Positions 35,873 through 47,084 of a DNA stretch of 64,000 bases are shown one piece after another. The number at the start of each line of letters is the position of its first letter. Position 1 is the stretch's first letter. The DNA is from Dactylis glomerata. Its lineage: Eukaryota > Streptophyta > Magnoliopsida > Poales > Poaceae. The notes below the pieces were generated by a model. That model had not been told where the DNA came from and ran no database searches. It saw nothing but the letters and a program-made list of their open reading frames with translations. The stretch lies in NCBI GenBank assembly GCA_007115705.1, contig QXEO01000222.1, forward strand, positions 2,855,176-2,919,175, read 5' to 3'. Made by a program: the position numbers and the translations under genes.

Positions 35873-37236
35873 ATGGATTCCAGCGCCGGCGCTAGCACCC
35901 ACGGTGAGTTTGACTCCACCATGGACCCAAATCTCCCGCATCGCATGCCCCCGTTGTACTGGTGGATGGTTGCCGACTTGCCGAGGAGTTTCATACCGAC
36001 TCCGTGGATCTTGCAGGCGAGCTGTTCGACCAAAGGCCGCCGAAGAGACCAAGACTTGACGCGGGACGCGAGCTGATGCCGGAGGCGGCGCCATGGGCCG
36101 ACATACAGCCGGACATGCTGCGCCTCGTGCTGCGCTCGCTGCCCTGCCTTGCCGACCGCGCCAGAGTGAGGTCGGTCTGCAGCCAGTGGCGCGCCATCAC
36201 GTTCAGCCACGGCGTGCCGCCGCCGCTCCCGCTGCTGATGCTCCCCGGGTTCAGGTTTTCGAGCCTGTCCTTCGACGGGGATTTGGCGGCCATGCAACGC
36301 CTCCCGATGCCATGGGAGTTTGTGGCCGATGATGCCCGTTGGGTGGGCTCGTTCCAGGGATGGCTCGTGGGTGTGCAGCGAAGCAAGTATTGCAAAGAAG
36401 CCGATGGCAGGTGCTTCTTGCTGAATGTCTTCTCCCGTGAGGCGGTCCATCTACCGCATCTGAGTGCTTTCAATTTCTTCAATTATTCTGGGTACACAAG
36501 GAACACTCTCCCCATCATCAATGGCTCCGGTGTGCTCTCCTGCCTCGTCAGTGCTCGGGAGTACTCAATGTTTTTCCAAAACGTGGTCCTATCTGCTTCA
36601 CCTGACTCAGGATCCAAGTGCATTGCGGCTGCTATGTCCCGCAGCTATGGAACCGAGCTTGCCCTCTGGAGACATGGGATGAGATCATGGTGTGTCTGCC
36701 GAGGTGATTGCTTCGCTGGGCATAATGTTCTTGCATTCTACCAGGGGAAGCTATACATGCTCTCATGGTCCGCACTATGCCTTTTTGCTTTTGAGATCGA
36801 GGAGGATGATCGTGGGATCATGGTGTCTCGTGTTGAGCATTGTATGACTGAACCACTGGCCTGCCTGGAGCATATTCAGCAGAATTACAACCTGGTGGAA
36901 TGGCGTGGAAAGCTGTTGGTGATTATCAGGTCCTCAAGTACAGTTAAAGTATTTTCACTGGACTTCAGCACAAACCCTTATAGACTCAGTCAGATCCACA
37001 GCTTGGATGGGGAGTGTATATTCGTTGACTCATGCAGCAGTAGGTCCTTCCCTGCTGATCTGTATGATGGGGTTCAAGGTGACCTCATCTACTTCACTGA
37101 TTACCAGAACTATACATTTGTGTACAACATGAGAGATGGTACCTTAACGCCATTCGCTGTTGAGCTATCGACGGGCAACTTTGGCGCACCAGAGGGCAAA
37201 CATGCTAACCTGGTTTGGGTCTTTCCTTCTAAATGA
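35873..37236 (+). CDS. F-box/DUF295 protein 1 (416 aa)
   Basis: Exons 35873-35903 and 36017-37236, with a phase-1 intron from G|GTGAGT to CTTGCAG|G. Residues 17-24 are basic (RPPKRPRL, possible nuclear signal). A degenerate F-box follows at about 37-75 (WADIQPDMLRLVLRSLP...VRSVCSQWRA), then a DUF295 region (SWCVC, FYQGKLYML, YNLVEWRGKLLVI, LDGECIFVDSCSSRSFPA, IYFTDY, YNMRDGTL). F-box proteins bind SKP1 and recruit targets to SCF ubiquitin ligases; DUF295 may bind the target. Members of this large grass family are mostly uncharacterised. It is the first of three tandem paralogues. The start gives an in-frame splice and matches the exon pattern of the other two copies; without the intron the long frame has no ATG near its beginning. 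Confidence 0.85.
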
Positions 37237-38059
37237 CCCGCTGCAAAGATTGTACTGAGTATGTGGTGGTTAAAGTGTGCTCGTCTCTGTAAGACTTGAG
37301 TACAGTGACGCTTGTCGTGGGCAAACTTCTCTCCCTAGCACGGTCATGTGTATTCTTTCCAACCTCCTGTCTATATGGTCAGTAGTATTGCAATTGTTGG
37401 ATATATTTGATTCTCAGTGCTCTTAGTGGTGTTCATTTTCCCTTCAATTCCTGGACTGAAATGTGTTGTGTTGTTACTGAAGTATGCCTGAATATGCTGC
37501 TATTGTTAAACTGATTGAAGTGTATGCGAAAAGCTCTCGTTCCTTTGTTGACGAAGATTATTTTGTCAGTTGTCATGATCGGTGTCACGGTGCATCAGGT
37601 CGTCACGAGCAGGGAGCACCTTCTTTTTCTCAAGGTGGTTAGTTGCTTAGTTTGGTCCCTACTAGCGCTAGTGCAGTACTATTTATTTGTTCAGTACCTT
37701 TGGCGTTTATAATTGTGTTGGTATGCGTATCCAGTTTCCGCATCATTTTGACTCGAAAACTTTAAATTGCTTTCTACTATGCGAGACTATTGTGTATCAA
37801 AATTTGTAAAAAGACTACATGTGGAGTATTATGACCGTGTAATAATGCTATTTATAAAATAATGTGCTCACTTACTCCACAATCGCCTTTTTTATCCTCA
37901 ACGGTATCAATCTGGTCACACATTGTATCCTAACATTGGTTGTTGTTAAGTGTGCACTCTTTCCAAAGAAAAAATATCCAAAAAAATCACATGCAAATAC
38001 TACTGTACTAGTAAATCGTTAGGATTTTCAGTTAAAAACATTACATCACATTACTTGTA
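37237..38059 (+). other. F-box 1 3' flank, no gene seen
   Basis: Presumed 3' UTR and AT-rich spacer. No ORF of convincing composition and no RNA gene is seen. Confidence 0.5.
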
Positions 38060-38161
38060 CTCCCTCTGGTTTAAAATAGTTATTAAAAAATGCATGTATG
38101 TAGACTTGTTTAGGTGTGTAGGTTCATTCATACCATGATAAATATTTCTGATCCAAGGGAG
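38060..38161. mobile_element. Stowaway-type MITE (short)
   Basis: Inverted ends CTCCCTCTGGTTTAAAA and TTTCTGATCCAAGGGAG flanked by TA on both sides. About 102 bp with no coding capacity. Confidence 0.65.
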
Positions 38162-38799
38162 TACTAAAATTTTGCCATTTCAGTAAGAAAAATGTCAAGT
38201 TCAATAGAACTTCTATAAGGAGAAGAAACTGGCGATCTCGGAAAAGGAGAACACAGAATAATTTCTTATACCATAGATAACATGGCGATTTCATTCAGAC
38301 CAAACTTTAGTCTCTGTGAAATGATTAGTTCCCAGTCAATCTAGTGTTGTACGTCATAAGCTTGCCGCGCTTTTTATGCACGACTTTAGGCCCACCTCTG
38401 AACCTTAAATTGCATGTGATTTCTAAGGTGTACATGCTAGAGAAGATACGCCTTCTCTTAGCTCTCCACGTTATCTAGAGAAAGCAATAGATATAAGTTA
38501 TACAATGCATCATCTCTTATTGTTAACCCTAGCAATTAGTGAGAATCATTTATTTTTGGTAAGAAATTAACTCGCTAAGGGAAGACACATGGTACAACGC
38601 TAAAATGCCTTCTCTTATTTTCTAAGAGATTATCGCTTAGCTAAGAGAAGACAACCTTCTCTTTCTTATTTCTCTCTCCGCCAACTAAGCAAAAATCCTA
38701 CATGGCAGCTTTAAGGAAAGGCTGGCATCACTTCATTGTACGTGCCCTAAGATGTGCAACTACTCAACTATCGTTAGATAGGAGATCAATGCTGAAAAT
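38162..38799. other. AT-rich spacer, possible MITE debris
   Basis: About 640 bp without a gene. It contains repeated and inverted CTTCTCTTA/TAAGAGAAG blocks (38450-38680) that could fold and may belong to a MITE, but I could not define convincing termini. Confidence 0.35.
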
Positions 38800-39032
38800 A
38801 CTTCTCACTTCCATAAATGATGGTGTGTAAATGTTGTTAAAAGTCAAACATGTAAAGTTTGACCAAGCTTTTATAAAAATATCAACTTCTATAATATCAA
38901 ATCAATCTTATTAGATACATCATTAAATACATAGTACATGTATAAAATACAATGATTTTTTCCTTATAAACTCGATCCTTTCATTGTTTGACTTCAGAAA
39001 AAATTATAGGTCTTGTTTTAAGAAACAGAGGT
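38800..39032. mobile_element. Degenerate Stowaway-like MITE
   Basis: The right end, read in reverse, is TACTACCTCTGTTTCTTAA, a Stowaway terminus. The left end (CTTCTCACTTCCATAAATGA) is a weak match. The interior has the AGTTTGACCAAGCTTTTAT-type sequence common in mariner MITEs of grasses. Confidence 0.45.
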
Positions 39033-39854
39033 AGTAGTCAACTAAGAGTAGTCACATCATGTGCTAAATAACAAATTTTGGCATTGTGCACATGTTCCTT
39101 TCATTGTCGAGCTAAATCCAAATCTAAAATATAGGGGTGGGGATGCCAAATCGGCAGGGGGAATAAAAAGGATATGATCTCCCTCTTGCCGGTTGGGGGC
39201 TGTAGTCAAAGTGGAGATGCGTATAGTGATATGGATTTGGGAACGACCACACTGCAGCCAAGTAGTAAACTTAGCAATGTGCCATTTACTTATTGTATGT
39301 GAGGTACTTGGCTTTTGCTCTTGGAGATATTTTTTTTGATCCGCTTGGCTATTTAGTGAACGTAGACCACTTCTAACAACAACCCACTTCCGGCCGCCCC
39401 ACAACCACCTTTTTCACCAAATTCAGACGCTTTATCCCCGTAACCACCGGCTGCCTCCACCGTCCACGGCAAGTGTCACCTCCGTGTCGTCTTGCCCTTC
39501 TCTAATTACACCTCCTCCAGCCACCCCAACCATCACTCTAAGCCCTCTCTCCCATGCACCCCTTTCTTCTCTTGCGGCTGCGAGCTTCAGGCCTAACCCT
39601 AAGATGTTGCACCCCCGGCCTGAACCCTGAGTCTAGGGCTCACCTCCGTCTCCAACTTGATAAGGTGCTGACGGGCACTGCAAGAGCGCGAAGAGGGGAT
39701 CATGAGAGAAGGGTGATTCGTGAGGAAGGCACAAAGAGGAAGGAGGAAGCTAGGGAGAGGAGAGGCACATGAAGGGATAAGGCTCCTTTCATGGGTAGGC
39801 CCCACGTTGTGAAGAAGGAATCATGAATTTATCAATGGTTATAGAATATGAAAA

Positions 39855-39985
39855 CTCTGTCGTGTTGCACTGGTAGACACACATGGTTGTGATCCTACCG
39901 ACTCGGGTTCGAGAACTCGTCCCCTACAGGAATAAGACAAGTGGGTTGTGGGCGTCTCCCCTCATGTTTTTGTTCTTTATTATTT
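39855..39985 (+). repeat. Possible tRNA-derived SINE
   Basis: TTGCACTGGTAGACACACATGG followed about 25 bp later by GGGTTCGAGAACTCG resembles the A and B boxes of an RNA polymerase III promoter, and a T-rich stretch ends the unit near 39985. It does not fold into a full tRNA by eye. The surrounding 39033-39854 and 39986-40335 hold no supported gene. Confidence 0.35.
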
Positions 39986-40335
39986 CTTCAAAATGGTTAC
40001 ATAATTTGGGTGGTCAACCTTAAGTTGAAAAGCATTCTTAAATGTGGCTATAGAGTTTTGCCAACAATGTTAAGTTGAAAAGCATTTAGATTTAGCCGTT
40101 GATATGCATGCCTTATCAAGGTTCAGATCTGTTCAAAAAAAAAAATCAAGGTTCAGACAACCGATAACCTGTTCCAAAAAAGAAAGTATCGGACCAGATA
40201 CAGTACTACTGCTGGACAGTGGACTAGCAAGCAACCTCACGACCAGCTGAGACAGTTCGCTTTGTGAACTCGCTGTGAAGGGGAAACCCGAAGAAGCTGA
40301 GATCCAAAACAAACCTCGCAAACTTCGAATCTCTA

Positions 40336-41741
40336 ATGGCGCAAGAGACGATCATGTTTTCAAGGCGGCGAGTCCCGGCACTACCCTTGCCTCCGGCGTC
40401 CACCTCAGGTCCGACCCCCCTCTCTTCCTGTTTGCAACCCTAGCGCGCCCACGTCGTCGGCGGCGGCCGCGCAGGCAATGTGCTCGATGAAATGCCTCTT
40501 AATATGCAAGATTTGACGCAGGGAGCGAACCGCAGCGGCGGTCGTGGACGGACGTCCCGGCAGATATCCTCGGGGTCGTGGTCGGCCGCCTCCCTTGCGT
40601 CGAAGACCGCGCTAGGCTGCGCTCCGTCTGCGGCGCCTGGCGCGCGGCGGCGCGCCGCCACCGGCCGCCACCGCCGCCGCTCCCCCTGCTCGTGCATGCC
40701 AACTTCGCCTTCTCCAGCTTCTCCCCCGAGGGGGCCATGACGGGCACGCGTCGCATCCCGGTGTCCAAGGAGGTGGCGGCTCACGACGTACGTTGCGTGG
40801 GCTCCTTCGAGGGATGGCTCGCCGGCGTGCGGCCCAACAAAGGTCGCTACTTTGGCGATGGCAAGTGCTTCTTGATGAATGCTTTCTCCCGGGATGTGAT
40901 CCATCTTCCACCTCCTTCTGCATCTTCTCATTTCGTTGATGCCTACACTAGATCTCTCCCCATCATCAGTGGCTGTGGTGTGGTTGAGTGCACAATCAGC
41001 GCCGCGCAATACGTGATGTCGTTCTGCAAGGTGATCTTGTCATCTTCACCTGATTCTGGGTCCAAATGTATTGCCGCTGCCATCTCTGTGCATAGGAACG
41101 GAGCTAAGCTTGCTCTCTGGCGGCCTGGGATGACGTCGTGGTGCGTGTGCCTTGGTGGCTGCATTAGCAAGTTCAGTGATATTACCTTCTACCAGGGGAA
41201 GCTTTACATGCTCAGCAAGCTCACCACAAACCTCTTTGCCTTTGAGATAACAGATGGCGACTGTGGGCTAATGGTTACTGGTGTTGAGCGTTGTGTGGCC
41301 CAGCTGCCAGAGGTCAAGGATAGCTATGGACAGAGGTGGAACTTGGTAGAATGGCATGGAAAATTATTGCTTGTGGCCAGATACTTAGGCCGGGGTGAAG
41401 GCTGGCACAACATTTGTAAGGTTGGAGTATATATAGTGGACTCAAGTACGAAACCTTTTCGATTTACTGAGATCAACACCTTGGATGGCGACTGTATCTT
41501 CATCAGCCCGTGCAGCACCAGATCATTTAATGCTCAGGAGTATGACGGGGTGGAAGGCGAAGTTATCTACTTCATCGATGGCTACCTCTACCCTGCTAAA
41601 AATGGCCCTCCATTTGATAAGTTCATGTACAACTTGAGAGATGGTACATTGTCATCTTTTGCTACAGAAATATCAGAGTACAACTTTCGGGCACCAGATG
41701 GCAAGCTGATGAGTCCAACATGGCTGTTTCCTTCTGAATGA
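40336..41741 (+). CDS. F-box/DUF295 protein 2 (430 aa)
   Basis: Exons 40336-40408 and 40522-41741, with a phase-1 intron from TCAG|GTCCGA to GACGCAG|GG. The second exon has exactly the length of that in gene 1 (1,220 bp). F-box at about 33-68 (SWTDVPADILGVVVGRLP, then RLRSVCGAWRA). DUF295 landmarks are LALWRPGMTSWCVC, FYQGKLYML, WNLVEWHGKLLLVA, LDGDCIFISPCSTRSF and YNLRDGTL. A single-exon reading would have no ATG, because the frame begins after a stop at 40500. The donor is weaker than in genes 1 and 3, so the exon-1 end is less certain. Role as for gene 1. Confidence 0.8.
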
Positions 41742-43224
41742 AGATGTACATCAACTCTGATGTTAATGAGTGTGTATCGGAATCCCTGATGCAGCCTGGC
41801 GTGAGGACCATGGTGTTTGCTTTTAAAGAACTGAAAAAACAAGCATATGATGCTGTCTAATTTCTGATTTTTATGATGCTTACTATTTTGGGTACTCTCT
41901 TTTAAAATTCCTATGTAGATCTTGAGTTGGTTCACATTTGTGGGAATCATTAATTAAGTGAGAAGTGGTTTCATATTAACTGGGGTGTAGTAGTTTTGCA
42001 ATGCATCTTTAAAAGTTTCTCCTCTTACAATTCTGTGGTTGCACTTTTTGGTTATTTCTGCCACTGGGCGATGGTAACATCATTAGTAGTTAATATTATA
42101 GTATTGCCAGTGGTATGCTATATCTGAAAGCTTTTTTTTGAATAGTCTGTAAGCTCAATTTGATGATGAACAGATGAAAGATGTTAAATTAGACTGAATT
42201 TGTGGAATTGCTCCCTTCCTATTAATGCATGCTATTATCACTGTGAATCAAAACATGTCATAGTATTTATTTTGCATCAACATACAAGGAAGTACTTAAA
42301 TTTTGCAATTGATAGCACACACATTTTCATTGTAAAATATATGGTGTTTCCATTTATGTTGTGCCAATACATGAACAAGAGTCAAATTCTATTTAAAGAT
42401 CATACCATTTTGAAAATACCATTCATGCAATACATGTAGTCATTTTTGGGGTTTATGCTTTTGCCAGTTCTAGTTAGATCCTCCTAGAGACCAACCTAGG
42501 GGTTGATCTACAGTATTTGTTTAGTGAACATAGCTCGTGCATGCCACTCTTTTTGTGGTTGTGTATTGGGATGCTTATCTTTAGGAAGTAGGTAACATAC
42601 TTGTCCGTATGTTAACATTTACTAGATAAAATATATCGAGCAAAGTGAGACATCACAATCTGTGGGCTTAATCTTAACGATGAGTTGATAAGCCATGTTG
42701 AGTAAATCACCTACAGTTGATACCTGGTTCTGTTATGTTTGTTGCGTGTTCTTGCCACTAGGCATACTTGAGGTTAGTGCCACCCTAGTCTTAATGACGA
42801 AGACATACAAACAGTTCAGCATATTGCTTGTAGTCCATTGAACTACTTATTTTCTCACTGAGGCGGGATCTTGTCAGCTGCTGTGGGGCTGTGGGCACAT
42901 GAAAACAATTCAGTATATTGCTCAAGTCCACTATATATTCTTTTGTTCGTCTGTGTATTTAGATGTATGTTGTGTTCTTTCCTTTGCAATGCAGGGTATT
43001 TGCTCTTTTTCTTTTTGTTGTGAAAGAGATAATATATTGAATTAAACTGGATAATTACAGTCTATCCGACAGATTTGGGAACATCATCAGGCCCGCCCTG
43101 ACATCAACCAAACTGCAGTTCTAGCTTATTTCCATATAATATCTTGTTGACTTGTAATTAATTTCACAGGCAACTTAATAGCAGTTATGTTTCAGAGCCT
43201 AATCATCTTGTGCCTAAAACTATA
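41742..43224 (+). other. F-box 2 3' flank and spacer, no gene seen
   Basis: AT-rich sequence without a convincing ORF, RNA gene or terminal-repeat element. Confidence 0.5.
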
Positions 43225-43341
43225 AAAATGGCACATTTGATGGTATCCAATCGTAGATATGCTGGGGATGAGTTGTGCCGTCTATCAAAATGGCACATTT
43301 GATGGTATCCAGTCGTAGATTTGGTGGGGCCGAATTGTGCC
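43225..43341 (+). repeat. 62-bp direct tandem repeat, about two units
   Basis: AAAATGGCACATTTGATGG begins at 43225 and again at 43287. The units share GGTATCCA(A/G)TCGTAGAT and end in (G/A)TTGTGCC. The second unit is slightly shorter and diverged. Function unknown. Confidence 0.8.
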
Positions 43342-43544
43342 AGCATATGTTCTGGAATGGTGCCAACACATATTTAGCGACCTTACCTGTCACTGGTGAA
43401 GTGTTGAGAAGGCTTGAATGTGAAAACATGTTTCCTGACTGAAGTATGGCATTGTTAGCCTTTCTAAGGATCATGGCATTGTTAATTATTTGTGTTTATT
43501 CTGAGTGATCAAATGATGGCTGGTTGAACGGGAATAGTGTTATG

Positions 43545-43927
43545 ATGTTGAGACTGAACTGGAACCTGATGACCACCACTCACGTGTCGAATCTGAATCT
43601 GCTGCTGCCCTATTGTGGTTCAAGTCTTTTGCATCTATCTACAAACTTTCTAGTTCTACCACCCTGTTGCATACCAGAGGTTGTGACCCATTGGACTTGC
43701 TGCTCCCCTATGGGGTGACAACTGATGAGTCAACTATATGTACCTTCTCTTCCTGGAACATTTCTTCTACTAGCTATGATGACGAGCTTATGGTATCTTT
43801 GTTGCATGGTATCACAAACCTTGTGCCAACAATTTTGATCAATGGGAACACTAAATCCTTTCTAGGAACCGATCAATTTCTTTCTCCAGGAGGTGGCAAT
43901 CAAGAAGTCTTAGGACATTTGCAATGA
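43545..43927 (+). other. Unidentified coding-like fragment
   Basis: A frame open from about 43613 to 43927 (DPLDLLLPYGVTTDEST, SPGGGNQEVLGHLQ), preceded in another frame by related Leu-rich residues. It may be a retroelement or gene relic upstream of F-box gene 3. No family is recognised. Confidence 0.25.
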
Positions 43928-44237
43928 AGTTCAGACTTCAGAGAATGGTGGAGACAGAGGACGGCGCGGGAAGCCGTTTCAAGCAACCGGGTCTTCCAGT
44001 TGGCATGTTTGTGGGGCCAGGGTGTCAGTGGGCCAATTCGAACCCCATGAAACTTCGCGGCTTCCTCAAGCTAACCAGCGCCATAAATTGGTTACCAAAT
44101 CCTCACAATCTTGGATTCTTGGACGAGTCCCCAATACCATCTCCTCTCCTCCCACCCCTCCCTCCAAGGCTCCAACTCCATTTCCGAACGGGCGATTCTT
44201 GAAGCTTCCAGAAGGGGGCGCGGATCCAGGGGTCGGG

Positions 44238-45688
44238 ATGAGCCCGCCTTCCCGGAAGAAGGCCAGGACTACCGAGGCGAGCACCGCCCGAGGTGAGCTC
44301 ATACCCCCTTCCCTCCTCTCTTCGCACCTCCCGCTGCGGTGCTCTCCGCGGCGGTTGCGTTTCTTGCATTCTTGGTGCTCGGCAAAATGCCGCTTGCTGA
44401 ACCATGTCCGTTTGCAGGGCCACCGCCGTGGTCGGAGTTGCTCCCGGAGATCCTCGGCGCCGTGCTCTGCAGGGTCCCCTCCGCCGTCGATCGCGCCAGG
44501 TTCCGATGCGTGTGCCGCTCATGGCTCGCCTCCGCGCGGTGCTACCCGCCGACCCTGCCGCCGCTCCCTCTGCTTCTTTGTCCGGGGTTCGCGCTCGCCA
44601 GCCCGTCGTTCACGGACGGGGACGCCTCGGTCACCGCCGCTCGTCGCCTCCCACTTCTTGGCACGCCGCTCGAAAGGGACCCCGACTTCGGCGATTGCGC
44701 CGGCTCTTTCCAAGATTGGATCGTTTGCACCCGGCTCTATTGGCGCACGCCGCCCTGTTCCTGGACCGGTGCCGATGGTGAGTGTTTCTTGGTGAACCCT
44801 TTCTCTGGCGAGACCATCTGTCTGCCGACGCCCTGTGCTGCGCATTCATGCGGCACCATCCGGAGCTCTGTTCCTCTCTGCAATGGCGAGGGTGAGGTCA
44901 TCTGCACTATACATGCGCCTGAATATGCAATGGCATTCGTCAAGGTGGTTCTCTCAGCGCCACCTGGCACTGTGCCCAGCGTTTGCACAGAGAAAAACCT
45001 GGGTTCCACTTGCATCGCCGCTGCAATCTCCCAGAGAAACGGAGAATACAAACTTGCCTTCTGCACGCCAGAAATGCAGTCCTGGTGCATATGTGAGGGC
45101 AACTGCATCAAGAGCTACGTTGACATTGAGTTCTACCAGGGGAAGCTCTACATTGTGGACATCAGCAGCGGAGATCTCTTTGCCTTTGAGTTCGAGGCAG
45201 GTGATCACTCCTTCCCAGTTGTATCTCGCGCCGAGCATTGTCTGATAGAGAAGCTGCCCCTGATGGAAGGTAGTGACCGGCGAAAATGCAATCTTGTGCA
45301 GTCTCATGGAAAACTATTGCTAGTTGTCAGATTCTTCACAGGAAGCTGGGACCAATTTACTGGAGTTAGAGTCTATGCATTGGACTTCAACTCAGATCCA
45401 TGGATATGGGTAGAAATGAAGGCCTTGGGCGGCGACAGTATTTTTATCAGTTCATCCTGCAGCAAGTCATTCCCTGCCTCTCGGACTCGGTATGATCACA
45501 TTGATCATGACCTCATCTATTTTCTTGATCCCTTTTGCCCCAATTTCTCCCACAAGGTGCTGGGCAACTATTCTTATCGTTCCCAAGTGTACAGCATAAG
45601 AGATGGAAGGATCAATCCATTTCTTATTGGTAGAGGACCAAAGAGAGGTGTTCCAGGGCATCCAATGTGGTTCTGCCCTTCTCAGTGA
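44238..45688 (+). CDS. F-box/DUF295 protein 3 (441 aa)
   Basis: Exons 44238-44292 and 44418-45688, with a phase-1 intron from CGAG|GTGAGC to GTTTGCAG|GG. A basic N terminus (SRKKAR, 5-10) precedes the F-box at about 23-60 (WSELLPEILGAVLCRVP, FRCVCRSWLASA). DUF295 motifs follow: CTPEMQSWCICEG, FYQGKLYIV, CNLVQSHGKLLLVVRF, SCSKSFPASRTRYD, YSIRDGRINPF. It is the most diverged of the three tandem genes but keeps the same first-intron position and phase, so the array arose by duplication. The ATG gives an in-frame exon 1 of the same type as in the paralogues. Confidence 0.85.
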
Positions 45689-46277
45689 GATGCTGCACCA
45701 CAAACGCAAACATACCAAGCTTTCTGGATCACAAAAGATTTCTCCTGGACATCATGTCTTGGAACTGAATCCTGAATAAGTAGCACAAGTTGCACAGCTC
45801 CGGTTGCACAGCTCCGGTTGTTTCTGCATAAGTAGTGCATAAAATTTCTGTAACCTGGAATGTTCTGCATGTATTCTTCTGCATTCTGTGCAGCAAACCA
45901 TTAGCTTACTTCCAGCCACATGGTTTGATGTGAGGTGAGTTGGTAGTACAAGTTGTTAAGATGTAAATACTGTAGTATTGCTTGTAGCCTTGTAGTACCA
46001 TACAAGAACTTCCATCACTGTTCATACGTTTGAAATGCAGTCGTCTACTGTTGCGTCCATTACTCTCGAATCTATATCTCCTTTTATTTGCACACTGGAA
46101 TCTGGGTTTTGTTATTGCTATTTTGGGTATTTCTGCTAATGTTTGTTATTTTCATATTGCTTTCTGAATAAATAAATAAACTTCATGAATTTTATACTTT
46201 GCCTTCAGAGGGAGGGTCTGAAGGCTAAATATGGATACTATTTTTTTGCTGCAAATGCAGCGACATTTTGCTAAATA
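45689..46277 (+). other. F-box 3 3' flank, no gene
   Basis: Presumed 3' UTR and spacer, with a 15-bp tandem duplication (TTGCACAGCTCCGG, about 45790-45819). Nothing else is recognised. Confidence 0.45.
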
Positions 46278-46435
46278 CTCCCTCCGTTTCAAAATATAAG
46301 ATGTTTTAGATTTGTGAAGCAAATGTATCTAGACATGCTTTAGTGTGTATATTCAAATGAACCTACACACTAAAAGATGTCTAAATACATTTGCTTCACA
46401 AAGCTAAAACATCTTATATTTTGAAACGGAGGGAG
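46278..46435. mobile_element. Stowaway MITE, 158 bp
   Basis: Near-perfect long inverted repeat: CTCCCTCCGTTTCAAAATAT at the left and its complement at the right, with TA target duplications (46276-46277 and 46436-46437). The whole element can fold into one hairpin, typical of recent Tc1/mariner-derived MITEs in grasses. Confidence 0.93.
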
Positions 46436-47084
46436 TAATATTTTACTCGTTGATCAGCTGTGACTTGAGATTTTCGATACATCTCATGCATTGCCTTCAG
46501 ACATCCAAGATAGATCATGATTGCAGAGCAAGCTGCTCAGCAAATACAGTTACATCGGAGCTTGTGGCTTCTGTGGAATGCTCCTGTAGGCATTACAATC
46601 AGTTGCCTTCTTAAACCAGTGGCATTGACAATAATACTGACCAGTTTTTAACCTCTTTGCACTGGAAAATATTACATACCTTGTTTTACCTTTGACTTGT
46701 ACTTCATGCCCCCTCATCACGGTTCACATATAATTTGAAGCATGCTTCTTTGTTCGTTCGTGGTCTGTTGATAATTTTGTTATGTTAGAACAATCTGATA
46801 CTTCTTCAGTTCGTGCGTGCACTTTCGGTTAGGTTCTTCATTTCAACTTTGATTTATGAGTTGATATAGATGTCTAGTATGTACTTGCGAATTTTTATAG
46901 ACATATCTTATGAGATGTGATCTAGACTAAAAAGAGACGTACATAACAGAAATGAGTGTTTTTTCTCTTTAGAGCTGTGATTTTGTCTTTCTGCATACAC
47001 CAGAACGTAACTATAAAAATTCTGGTGCAAAGCAGTTTCAACTACGAACTTGTTCTCTGAAAGAATACACCAACGCAAAGCATT
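46436..47084. other. Spacer and likely 3' UTR of the sugar transporter
   Basis: AT-rich sequence without a gene; the right end is probably the 3' UTR of the minus-strand transporter. Confidence 0.5.
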
